From contig OY727098.1 of NCBI GenBank assembly GCA_963402885.1, forward strand, positions 3,281,001-3,345,000: 64,000 nt of DNA, written 5' to 3'. A program made the position numbers and the translations under genes. The stretch is from Antedon bifida (lineage: Eukaryota; Echinodermata; Crinoidea; Comatulida; Antedonidae). This document shows, piece after piece, positions 12,065-26,114 of this stretch (its first letter is position 1; each line of letters begins with the position of its first letter). Below the pieces are notes generated by a model. That model saw nothing but the letters and a program-made list of their open reading frames with translations, was not told the origin of the DNA and did no database searches.

Positions 12065-15000
12065 GTTAGTCTGAAAGTTTTTAAGTTCTGTATTCCCTCC
12101 CTCTTATATAAATGAGGCCGCTAATGTTTACTGATATCTAGATGATTCAGAGGACACAGCACATTTCCACATCTGAGAACATCGCGGGAAAATTCGTATT
12201 CTCTCAGAGCACTCGTGTAAAACTGGTTGAATTTAAAAAAAACACCCCTTATTTTTTGTTTTTAGTCGCGCGTGCAACGCGACTCTACAGTGTCGGTCGG
12301 TCGGTTGGTCGGTAAACACTAACTTGAGCACGCGACTGTAGCCATGTAAGGCCTTGTTTTATTTATTAGGTCCCTATAATGTGTCCCCAACTACTACAGT
12401 TTTTAATAGTAATGCCCTAATAACAACTGAATAAAACTTGTAATAAATCTTATAGTTTTTGTCAGCAGTTACATAACGATCATATTATCCATCAGTTCAC
12501 ATTCAGGAATTGTGTATATGATTTTGTGATTATACTGATACTAAGTCTAATAATGTTACCAATTGCTGTACCTTAATACAGAATTAAGTAGTCACTTGGC
12601 GTCTATGGGGTGCCTGAATAGAAATGATTTAACGAATCGGAATATTTGTTAATATTAGTAATATTAATATGTTTTAACCAGTTTTATACTTTAAAAAATT
12701 CGTCAAGTTGTTAGCAAAGGAAATTGAATCAAAGCTGATTTCTCCTTGGCTATAACTGTAGAAATTACTTTTTTAAAATGTAAATAAGCTCAGAAAAGAA
12801 GATTGCATCAATGTGTATTTATTGATGGGATAATTATCTTTAAATCACGATTGTTTGGGGATGGAGCCTAACTTAAATTGGATGCAAGAAAAATTGAAGA
12901 GAGAACCCTATATTAGAAGGAACAATGACTAAAAATGGTCTAACTAATACAAATAATATTGGGCTTATAAGCGGAGGTCCATGTGCTTGTTTAGAGAGCG
13001 CCCATTGTTAGCCTACACCCTTATGAAAAATAGTTCAGGTGTGCCGTTCATCCTCAAATCCAAGATGGCGTCCAAAATTGCCACCATTTCATATCACAAA
13101 CCTATTATTGTTCGTAACTCATTAAATATTATTTGTATCGAGGAATAGCTATTAACATTATCTTTCCAATAAAATAGGAATTTTGTGTAATCATTTTTAC
13201 TAGATAGCTTTTATTGACCCAAAAAGATGATTGTTTAGCAACATATTTTTCGGCATCTCATAACCTCAAGAAAAACCTTAAGCTATATAATATATATTGT
13301 TTTCATATTTTCTCACAAACTGAACTAGTATATGATAAAAATAATATGTAGATTACAAGTTTCTGTGAAAAAAGCTAAAAAAAAGTTTTAACTATGTTAC
13401 GGAAATTAAGAAAGATCTGTTGATAAACCGTCAGTCAATCAAAAAGCTAGTCATCCACAATAATAAGTTCATTTTTACCTATTGGTAACAAAGTTATTTA
13501 TAATGTTATTAAAGTTCGTTAGACAAGCGAAGGATAAAAATGTCTTCCTATCTACACTGTATACATTATGTGCTTAATAATGTTGAAATGTTTATGCGTT
13601 TAAGGATTTGTTGATGGAATAATTTACTTCCTATGCTAAAGTCACAAGTACCGGTATGTATGTTGATGGGAAATACCGGTACATCGGCAAATACAACTTC
13701 CCACGCACAATGTGCTGTTTATGTCCAGTAGCAGAAGAACCTAGAAAACATTAAAACAGGTCCACACACAGATATTAATAATAATTTAGACCTATAACCA
13801 TGTTACCACATGTTGTAATGTAGGTCTGTGAACGCGGTTCCTTTTAACTTATGTTTCAGCGGATCTTTTTAATTTTTATATTTCTTGTTTGTAATGTAGT
13901 TTGCCTTTGGTCTTTGACTTATGCGGAATTATTAAATTTGGATCAGGAAATTATAGAATATAACATTTACGAAGTGCGTGACAATATCAATTGACATTTG
14001 TTACGTGTTATGGCCGGCTACTTGCTTACATCAACAGCAGACTTAAGACTGTCAAGTGTCCTTTTCTATACGTGACTGAACTATATTAGTATTAATAAAT
14101 TGCCTACATATTAACATTCACCAATTATTATGTTCTTGGGATTCCCGTTCAACAATTACTGCAGAAAATGGTCAGAAAAAACATGTAACTTCTACACGTG
14201 TTGGAGTAGACCTACATTTAGCGTATATCTAAATAAAATTGTTATTATTGTACTTTATTAGGACTCGACTCTTATCAAATCATCAAATGCCTATATAAAA
14301 ATATGAATAAATTAAATATAATCATAAATCAATTGTTGTTTAATCGATTATTAATTCTCAAAATGTCGTATTTTAAACAGAAGAACAGAATAGGGCCTAC
14401 AGTAGAACTCTTATTAAGGGGAAACGGCTGAATAATAGGTGTTCGTTATAGTGTAATATATATTTTCCCTCATACATTTCAGGGGAAGGTCCCAAAGTTC
14501 TGCTTCATTGAAACTATGATATTTTTAGACAAATAATAAGAACATAGAAAATGAAACCTGATTTATTTCAATATAATACTAGGAAATATAAGCTTTGATG
14601 TTTTCCTACGATGAGGTATTTGATCAACTTCGGAAGTTGTAACAAGGGTAAATTGTTACGATGGAAGAATGCCAAGTTTTTTTGTGACAATGTTAGCAAC
14701 ATAAAAGTGCACATGACATCTTCCTAGTGATGATGTGCGAATAGACAGGTAATAATATATCGGTATGTTATTTGTCCGAGGGATTATTCCTATGAGCATG
14801 GAGCAACCGCCATTGCTGTATTTTAATTGGCCTAAATATTGCTGCAAATAGTGTGATATCGAATCAACCTACAGTAATATTAAATTTTCAAAATATTGAT
14901 GATTTATACTATAATTTCGAAGATTGGCGGATCAAACCATGTAGGAAAATGTTGGAAACTCGGACTGGGCATGCGCACACCCCAAAGAACGTCTGGGAAA

Positions 15001-18000
15001 AGAGAGTCTATGTAAACATAAACAATGAGATGCACGTAGACGGTAGTTATCGTCAGATGAGCGGCGTTTTATTGTAAGAAATATTCTTGTTTAAACTACT
15101 AAAAGCATAAAAATTGAGATAGTAAATAGGTCTATAATTATTTTATATTTCCAGATTCGACGTGAGCGATCAATCACAGGGAGGTCATCATCATTCTGGG
15201 GAGATTGGGGTCAGTGGTCAGGCTGTTCTCGGTCATGTGGGGGAGGTGTAGCGTCGCAAGTTAGGCCGTGCTTACGACGGAGACGTTCAGGGTAAGTATA
15301 GCCTAGGCCTAAACAGAAAAAAAGACAATACTTAAATACTTTTAACGTTGATTATTGAAAATGTATTACATTTATCGAAAATGGTTAAACTATATTCAGA
15401 TTTACAAATAATGTCATTGAGTCCTGGTTACCTTTTATCCTGCCTCATAGTGCGTGCAGGTTCCTCTGCTTAAACTGGTTTGCTCATAAATGGAATAGGG
15501 CTATTTTACGCATTATCTATTCTAATGGTATTATGTTAAGTGCTGTACCTTAATTAGCAAGTAATTAAAACTAGCATTCACACATAATCATTTAATACTT
15601 TATAATTGAATTTATAATAATTCATTTTTATAAAAAAACATTTTTAGAGGGCGCTATACTTTCAACATAAATAAGCACTTACTTCAACTAACATTATTGT
15701 AATACAGTATTCTTACTTGCCCGGGAAACTGGGGCAACACCCCTGCCGTCCATCCCTGCATTTTACATTTCTTTATTAAATTCATAAAATGAAATTTGTT
15801 TTTTCATCTATTTTGTTACAATATTTTTCATAATTCTCAACTTTGTTAATTCTAAGCATATAAAGGTTTTGTATTTTAAATTTTGGTTTAAAAAAAAAAT
15901 TAATTAAAAATGCTACTAATCTATAACAAACAAATATTAATATTTCAATAATTGATTTATTATAGGGCAGTAGGAATGGGTCATCATTGTGTTGGCCTTT
16001 ACAGGCAGTACAAGCAGTGCAATACAAAGGTATGATCTATATATAATTATGTTCAAATAGTATTATACTTTTCCAACTTTTGATTGGTTGATTTTGTATC
16101 ATGTGCCATGCATTATTATCTTCAATTTCGACAATTGAAAGTACTATTGCATAGTCAGCTTTTTAATAAATATTTTTGAGAATTGAAATAAGAGAAATAA
16201 TAACAAGTCCTCTTTTATTTTAGCCTTGTCCAAATGGAAGCAAGGATTTTAGAACAGAGCAATGTGAATCATACAACAATATTCCTTTTATGGGTCAACT
16301 TTATGAATGGTACGCATTTGTAAAAGGTAAGACGATTTGCTGTTTGGTTTAACTGAAATTTAACGGTCATGCTGCTTGTCTAGCAATCTAAGTGTGCTGG
16401 GTTCAAATCCTGTAAGATGTCAGGATTTTTTTTCTAAAAAAAAAATTAAACCACTCCACTCCCAATACTTTGTTCATTTAAAACTATAATGTCATTCTTG
16501 CCCAATAAAACAATCAACAAAACAGTTTCCATTATAAATAAACACAGTAACCACTACTTAAACAATACATACAAAATAGTTTTGCTAAACAACAATAGCG
16601 TTTACCATAATTTTCCAAAAAGTTTTAATTATGTTGTTTAATATTTAAACTATGATCTTTTGTAAATCTTTTGTAAATTATATTTCAGAGCCAATGGTTT
16701 GTGAGTTACATTGTAGGGCTAAGGGTTACCATTTCTATGCAAAGCACTCTGATAAAGTTGTTGACGGTACAACATGCAGGACAGGAGACACAGATGTGTG
16801 TGTAAATGGAATGTGTAAGGTAGGACAATCAAAATCTTTCTATAAAACACAGTTAAAAAAGGTTGCCTAAAAGTTTTCAAACTGCAAGATGTCTTTAATC
16901 ATGTTATGCATTGTCGAGGCAAGAGCAAGTCATAGTCTAGACCATAGTTTTGGTGGTAGGTAAAGACTGGAGGGCCAGACGACACATATTATGGCTTGTG
17001 TGTACTTTAATGAACCCATTCAGTTGGAATAGTAAAGCTTACCCCGATTTCCTGGTCAATCTCGACCCCCCTTGTGTATAGACAAATGAGTACCATGTGA
17101 TGGCAACTCAAAATGGACACTAGAGAGTTGTTGTATGTCCAGTATCTATTCCAATGTGCTTTGAGACAGTTATCAATGTAGAAAAGGTCATCATAAATAT
17201 GAATCCACTATACATGTAAGATCTCCACAATTGGAATAAATCATGTTGACACATAAGGAACTTCAGTCAATTACCTTACAACAAATTTTATTTACAATTT
17301 AGTAGTTTAACAGATCAGTGACTAATATGACTAAGGTAATTGAACTTTTATGTGTTTTAAACATTGCTCGCCAATTTTGTAGTCAATATGAAACCTTTTG
17401 GGCTTTTTATTGGCATAAAGGTCTCAGTTGCAAAGATTTGGAGACTAGATTTTAAAAACAAAGAATTATCAACTTCAGAAACAAAAGTTTTAAGAAAAAC
17501 ATATTACACTGTTAATGCAATGGATTTATTTTAAAGTGGAAATATGCGGCATTGCTGACTCACAGGCTTTATCAGGTGTTTTGTATTACCAAAGTGATTT
17601 GTATACTGCCCTCTATAGTTATGTAAAAGTTTATGAATACCTGAGTGACTTGCTATTACTCATCACCTCAAAATAGAACGAAAGAAACGACTTAATAATG
17701 CTGGGAGTTGATTGCACTTCCTGTAAGCTCAAGTTATATCACTTTGACATTTCAAGGTTTGTAAGTTCAATAAAAAGGTTTAAATAGTTGTAAATATAAT
17801 ACCCTTTATGATAATATACACCAAACACCAATAAAGTGAGGAAATAGCTTGCCTAATCTTTGTCAAATTTGTGAATGTACCCTAAGCTCTGTCTACACTA
17901 TCAAACTAGTTAGACAAAAAAAGTTGGCCCATTATGACATCATCATGTCCATATATGGGCACATCACATTTGATACTGCAGACAGAGCTTTAGTCTGTAT

Positions 18001-21000
18001 AATTTTAGGAATGAAAATAAAATTAACTGTTGGTAATTCTATTAGTCCATTTGTATTCTCATTATCCAACTCATAAACATTCATTATACATATGTAATTG
18101 TACCCATAGTCAGAAAAGCAGATTGATAGAAAGGCCTTATACAACGCCTATAGAATCTATGGTTTTTGACATCGTCCCAGACAACATTTTTACTGCCCTT
18201 GTCTCTTCTTGCCATCCCTCTTTCATGTTTATGTTCATAATTATTTGTTATCTTTTTTTTAAATGAACATGCCTACAACTATCATGCATCCCCTAATATG
18301 ATCATCATCTTCAGAAAATGTCCCTTAATTCTGTCTAAAAAATGTTTCGGATAACAGCATTGGTTTGGCATATGTTGGATTATGTCATCAACATCTTTAG
18401 TTTGGCTAAAGCTCTGCTACACTATCAAGCTTTATGTGGCAAAAAATGTGATGTGCCCATATGGACATGATGATGTCACTTCCATATTTCGGTATAGCAC
18501 TACCATATTTGGGTACATCAGACTGTCTTTTTTGATAGTGTAGACAGAGCTTAAGAGATTAAAAATAAGAAAACTAACCTCAAATATACCATGCAAGGTA
18601 TCTAAAGATTATAATCTATTGTTACTAGTAGGCTGATTAAGGAAAGAACCAGTAATATTTATTGAGTTCAATGTCTGAGTTAATTCAATGAATCATCTTG
18701 TTTAAATTGCCTCAATCATTTCTTATTACCAGTGTGCTATGTGATCCAATTTAAAAGTTTATTTATTAGATTTTTTTGTATATGTTCTATGGAGAACTTG
18801 ATTTATTATTATCACTATAATTATAATAACTTTTATTTTTAGTACCGATATAATTTATTAATTTGCTGATATTATTAATGGCCATGTGACCATGTTCCTT
18901 CATCATAAACATTACAACCCATGTCTACTACTTTATTTTGAGAACAATTATAATAATTTATGTAATGTTATTGTTCATTTTTATATTTACATAATGTCAA
19001 CAAGCAAAGAATACATTTAATATTTATTCACCATCAAAGGTATATAACCTGCTTTTCTCCAAATTTGTTCAGCCTCAACTTTCCTAAAAGTTGCATCATT
19101 TAAAATTCACTTACACACCCTCATCTTACCTTACCTCCATATTCCTTACCTTCCACATTCCCCCCTCCTACCTCTATCTTAATTACTGCAAACATTTAAT
19201 TTTAAAATGTCACCATAATGTAAAGTTTTGGTATTTTTTAATATCTCTCTCGAAGTGCCATATCATGACATTTTGGCGATCATGTTGTGCCACAATTCTC
19301 TGTCTATTGCCATGTTCAGCAACTCCACTTCTTTGGTTTTCTCACCTCTATTCCGAATCCATTCAGCTATGCTGGCCAACCAAGTAACTCTTTTTCTCCC
19401 CCTGCTTCTTCTTCCTTCTATCTTACCGGTTAATGCCAAGTTCTCCAGACCTCCCTTCCAAGTTCTCCAGACCTCCCATATGTTTTTTAATATAAACATG
19501 TGTAAAACACCATGTACAATTAGACCTATCAATCATTTGGAAAAATGGGTTATAATTGATTGTACTCCATCATTCAAATTAGAAAAGCAATCATTGGTTA
19601 TTTTCCATATTTTATGACTTATTACAATTTGATTGACAGCTGTAAGATGATTGACAGAAAGAAGATGTCATATGATTAAAGCTGACAATGCATTTGTATT
19701 TTTCCACCTGTTTATAACGACAGTATGATTAATTCAAATTATTTGGGAATTGAGTTGGAATTACGAATGTAGGATGACATATGAGTCACAACAATCGGTG
19801 TCCATCTGGGATGAACTATAAAAAAGTAAAGTGATAATTTAACTACAATAGGAAACGACTTCAACCGATTGGTTAAAGTTTTTTTTTAAGTTTTCCCCTG
19901 AAATCGCACACCTTTCTTCTTCTGCATTCTCTTCCTTTTAGACTACTTCCACTTTTCATCCTTTTTCAGCTGTCGTTATCATATTAAAGTTTTAATTCAT
20001 TTTACATTGAATTTAAAAACTTGGATGGCTTGAGAAGTTACAAAACTGTAATGACTAAAATCCCAAATTCTATTATTATTTTATGTTGTTGAATAGGTTG
20101 AAATGTTTTTGGTCTCTCTCTCCCTCTGTTTCATTTCCCTTATGGTCTGCATATAGATATCTCACTGCATCTCAAAACAACATCTTTTAGTGACAGTTGT
20201 TTTTACCCCCTGCAATTCAATTTGCAATGAATATTATTTTTTCGATTGTAACAATTTCCGTTAACCCATGTTCTGCTTTCAGGATGTAAAATGATTCTTT
20301 TCTCGGAAGCCTACTTTCAGCTCACTGTCGCCTGTCTGTAGTCTGGGTCTATAAAGCGATCATGTCCGAGGGGCAGTCATTTCAGAAGCGTGCTTAAATT
20401 TTGCCTTGACTGTTTCTGTATGTTGAAAGCAAATTTGAACATTAAAATAAACGATCTTTATCTTGATTTAATGTTTGATGTTTATTTTTCATGCATACTA
20501 TTTATGTTACCTAATAGAATAAAAGAGTATTAAGGAGATACCTTCAGGACCCAACCAAGTATTTCCATAATATGGGTGTCTGCTGAATAGATGTTGAAAA
20601 CATCGCAGTGTTAAAACATAATACATTGCTACGCATTCATTCATGGTACAGGAGGGTTCTACTACTATATGTTTTTTTATAAAATCTACCACTAAATTGG
20701 ACAGTGTACATATATATATGTACATTATATAATATTAATGACATGAAATTAATAGCTGAGGTAGATCATGTACTGTTTTTTCTTAATGCTTAATCGGCTA
20801 ATTGACAGCACTAGGACACTAAAAATTACCTCTTTAAACTTACATTGGAGACTGTTATTTTATGTTGGTCTAGACCTACCACTAACTTATGCTTTAAGGC
20901 CTGGCCACCTGTCATGCACAGACTCACCAGCCTGGAGTTCTGATCTAATAAATTAAGGTTAAAATCACATCCTAGTAATTATAGTTTGCACTTGATAGAG

Positions 21001-24000
21001 GGCGTGCTTAAGTTTCAATTTTCTGTGTATATTTAAAAGTTAAAAAAAATTTAAAGTAGAATATAAAGTAGTTATGTACTGATTTGACAAATGTTTGCTA
21101 AAAATGATGTCGCACTTCTCTGGGACAACCACTATTCAGGAGACATCCCTGAACAGAGGGAGTGTCCATGTTTGTGCAGATTAGCTGAAACAAATTATAT
21201 TATTGGTCTAAATCCCAGGCATTATTTATTATTTTAAATTATTTTCTATATAAATTATATTCATTCTTCTTAAGGGAAGTAAATTATTATCAAATAGAAA
21301 TTTGATTTATATTGTAAAAGGTATTATAGTTAGAAGCTGTTTATGTGAAATGTCCACTACGAGAAGTACAATACGGAAGATAGCTTGCTGATATTTCTCC
21401 TGCCCAACATTTTAAATTTTGGTATGTTGTATTGTATAATATTGTATTGATATTATTTCGGTCGAATGGATAAAAAAAAACATGTGATTAGATACAGTAG
21501 TAAGATCAAACAGTCTTGAATGTGAGTGTCCGTTGCGGAAGGCGTCCGCTTACAAAAGCTGTCTGCACAAGCATATTCAACCATATTAACTGTAACTCAG
21601 TAAGTTTAACATGTCGTACATTGCGGGTGACATTATAACATCTGATTCCTTTTTTCAAACTCAAAAACATGTTAACAAATCACAATCAATTTAAAGAAAA
21701 ATGATAGCAAATGGGTTTCTAATTACATAAATGTGAAATGTAGTACATATGTATCCAGTAAGTAGCGTCAACGATGATGGTTCAGGAAGGCTGTGTTTCA
21801 ATGATAAGACTTCTGCTAAATCTAATTTAATATGAATTTGATTGAAAAATATATAATTTTTAACTAATTATATTATGCAACAATTATTTCTTTTATTGTA
21901 GTAATTTATTAACTATAATTTTTTACAAATTACTCCATTTATATAAAATTAGTTTAATAAGAAAAAAGCAAAATAAAAAGGTTATCACTTTCCATCCACA
22001 GAAATTCCACACTGTTCCTTTGTCAAGCCTAATTCAATTTAATAATTGTTGAACAAGCCATACTAATTTTAGTTAAACATGTATATTATATGTCATGATA
22101 ATAGAAAAACTAGGAGTACAGTATTTGTTGGGAAACTACACAAATTCTCTATAGTATTTATTACATTTTTCGTTTTCTTTGTTCTTTAATGTTTTCACGA
22201 CAGAGAGAGTACATTGACAGGTGTATTATTTTAGGACTTGTTGACACTGTTGTAAAATTAATTTAATTCAAAACAAAGAAAATATATTCATCTCACAAAA
22301 GCATTACTTTTTTTAATGTAATGACAAACAAAATATTAATACAATATATTGTTTGATGGTTTGCATGGAAAAATGTTGATATAGTTTGCAAAAGTTTTGA
22401 AAAGAACTGTTGAGTTTGTCAATGTTTTGATCAATATACAATACCTGAGGACAATCAAAGTATATTGATCAAAATGTTGAGAAACTCAACAGCTTTTTTC
22501 AAAACTAAATCTACTGTATGTGGTGTACTGCAAACTTTATATCAACAATATATAATTTTCATGCTCTTTTACAGAGAAATACTGGTCAAAATGTAATGAT
22601 TTAAATTATTTTTTAGGGGGTTCTTTCCCCCCAGCCTGTATAGAGTAATCCATTCTAGAAATTTGCCTGCTGGGTATGTATAGCCAATAGTAATATAAAA
22701 CCAATAGTCTGAATTGAAATAGGTAGGGTCAATAGATAGAAATTTAGTTCTGTTGAAAAACTATGAATATGGGGTGATGATAGATAGACAACCTCATTAT
22801 AACTTTGTTTCAGTTGTACTTCCTTGTGTTACTGGACACAAAAATATTTGTAATATTCCTTGTTTAAATAGAAAGTATATTTTCAAACCTTATTTCACAT
22901 TCTAATACAACACTTCTGTTGATTTACCATAAACATAAAAGTACATGATTATAAGAAGAAAAATGTAGGTAGCTAATTATTTTTAATGGTCCTCATGGTA
23001 GGCCTAATCTATACCTGTTTTTTTTTTGTATGTGATAAAAGTGGATGATCTACCCTGCAACCCCTAGTAAGCCTCTTTATATTAAACCCACTAGTAATAC
23101 CAGAGTCCCTCTCCATTCCACACGTATGTTAAAACATATACTCAATGCTACAGTACAGTATGTAGCTATCTGTATTTCATTGATTAAAAAATGGTATTCC
23201 ATATTTTGTTATTAATTACTTTATTGATGATTGTCCAAACTAGTTTTGTACAAAAACGAGCCAGCTGGTAAGCTTAGTGCTGAAACATGTCATGCCTTCA
23301 ATAAAGGGGAAACAGGAAGGGGGTAAAAAATGTGTTATACTTATTGACCTGGAAAACTAAATATCTCCAATTGACGATTACGAAATCAAACAAATTTGAT
23401 TAATATTCTACCAAGCAAATGTCATTTGTAATCATAGCACATAAGTTTATTTCGTGCCTAGCTTAATTTTCTACAGAATTATGTTGACTTTCACACTGTG
23501 GTTATACATTTCTAATGTTCTAGATCTCCTGGGCAACTATAGGCCTACATAAGCATAAATAAATTAAAGCACAATGAAAATCATTCTTATAATATTAATA
23601 ATAAGTAAAATGTTTCGGGGTTATGTCCTTAAAACCCTTGGATGACCCCAAGCAAGCCCCGAACCCCACCTCTTATGATACACTGTTTTTTTTTCAATCT
23701 TATATTGTGTGAACTTATTATGAAGTTTAAAAACTTGCACCAGGATTTTACTGTAATTACACATCATGTATGTGAATGAACAAATTTAATCCCAGCTTAC
23801 CCGGTCAAAACCGAAAATACTAACAAGATGTATAGTGACATATAGTTAAGTAGCTATTAATAAAAGGATTTTTTTATGTTCCTGTTCTTTGTTAAGAATA
23901 CTCTAAAGGTTAGATACAATCAAGCAGAACACCGCACTTTCCATTTCGAGTAATTCATCAGCGATGTACTTTGCCGTGTCTTGTAGCGCAATTCTTGGAT

Positions 24001-26083
24001 GGTGTTTTTTTTTTCTTTGATGAGAGAAAGAAAATCAGTTATGTCTTACTTTGATACATTATCTTTTCTTACATCATTATTCGGTAATTGCTTCCTGTTC
24101 TAATGTAACGCCTAACAAGAAAAGAATGCCATTAAATTTTCACCTTTAGGAAATTGGTTAGATTTAACACAGCTGGCACTCAATTCTTTACTTTAAATTG
24201 TAAGAGTGCGAGTCAAAATTAATTAATTTCATCAACTATTAAAAATAACTAAAAGGAATTTTGTGGTAGTAGCATCACCTAATGCTAAAATGGTCTACAG
24301 TTTCATCAAAATTAATGATGAGGCATTTAAAAAAAGAACTAGCTACTCTTCTCGTTCTGCTCTTCTCGATATGTCTTTCTTTGATGTCATCAACCGTTGA
24401 TTACCTCTCTTCCTCTTCATTCTTTTAACACTATACGTCACAGATTGTCTGACCTTGGGGCATACAACCTTGTGCTTCCATTTATTCTCTATAAACTGTA
24501 GAAAACAAAACAATTAACAAAACTGCACAACTTTTGAAATATGCAATTTATCCAACTTTTCTACATGGTAATTATTAACAAACATGACTATTTGAAATTA
24601 GGCCCTTAACTATTTGATGAAATGTTTTTATGCAGTAAGTCAAATGTCCTAATATGGCCTGAAAAAAACCTAATAATAGTTAGTAGCTTTGGGGTTTCAT
24701 TCATAGAGACTACATTGGTCAACTATTTGTCCACTTTACTTTCTGAACTTCTCCAAATCCACATTTTGAAAGTTTCCAGCTTCACATGAACTTTCTTAAA
24801 AAAATAATGTTTTAGATCCGTACATGATCAGACTCCACTTCTTGACCAGTTGGTTCCTTCAATCTTATAATCCACCAGAGTACTGCTCTAAGGTTCATCC
24901 ATAAGTTCAGCTTTTTTTATGTTGCTATTGTTATAATTTTAGACAAATCTTTAAAATAACTTACTAAAAAGCACATTTCCATCTCATTGGTTCCATTTGT
25001 TTTAAATTTACTTTCATTCATTCAACACTTTTTCCCAAAACAATTGAATTCTGTTCTTTGTTATGATGGCACACCCTTCGGGATGCATTCAGTCTACAGG
25101 GCTTACGTCAGGTGTTGTTAGTAGAATGAACTAAATAAAAATGACACTTCAACACATCTTTCTTATAAATTTAAATTGTTCTTGTCATATAAAGTTAGTG
25201 CGGAACAATTGAAAATTTTACTATACTAATCTTTTCAGTGTAATTCCTTTCTAATCATTACATCAAAGTCCCAAGAGTTGAAAATAAATGATCTGTTTTA
25301 TATCAAGAAGTGTAGGCATATCAAACTATCCTAATATATAACTACTTTTAATAACATATTCAATAACCTATATTTCCATCTGCAGGGTACTGTATATATT
25401 TTGATATGATTTGCAAACTTCTAACAAAAAAGAAAAAATAGAAAAATCTAAGAAAATTGACTTATTTTCAAAAACGTGGTTGTTATATATTGTTTTTTAT
25501 ATTGTAAAGAGTTTTTAAAGTTAGTTAAATATAATAGATATTTATATTTTATCCTTTTAAAGAGGACCCCTTGATATCAGCTGGCCTGTGGGTTCAGCTG
25601 GAAGGGTTTACTCTCTCTAAATAAAGTTAAAATAAAATAACTAAATAAAATTAAAGTGTAAACTAATTTGTTTAAATATTATAAGATGCTTTTGATTTAT
25701 TATAGTAGGTTATAAATCTAGGTCATTAAAAAAGATACAGCATTTGTGTTTATATAATGTAATTACAAATAATTATTATTAGCTACCAATACTACCAATT
25801 AGCTTTATAATTATTTCAGCTGGCTATGAAAACTTGTGTTAATTGAAAATTTGCATTCCAACTTTCTTCGTTTAGTTTTCTGGGAAAAATTACTATATTT
25901 TTTTCTTCTTACCGTACCCTCCAGGCGCATTATGTCGGCCTCTTGTTAACAGGGTAATAGGAAATTAACCAAAGTTGCCGTTTGTTTTGTCTGGAATTAG
26001 AGAGAACAAGTGACAATCAAGAGTATGAAAGGCCACATAGGACAAAATGCTTTCTAATATTTTATACAAAGACAAAAACAATA

Positions 26084-26114
<31 letters not shown>

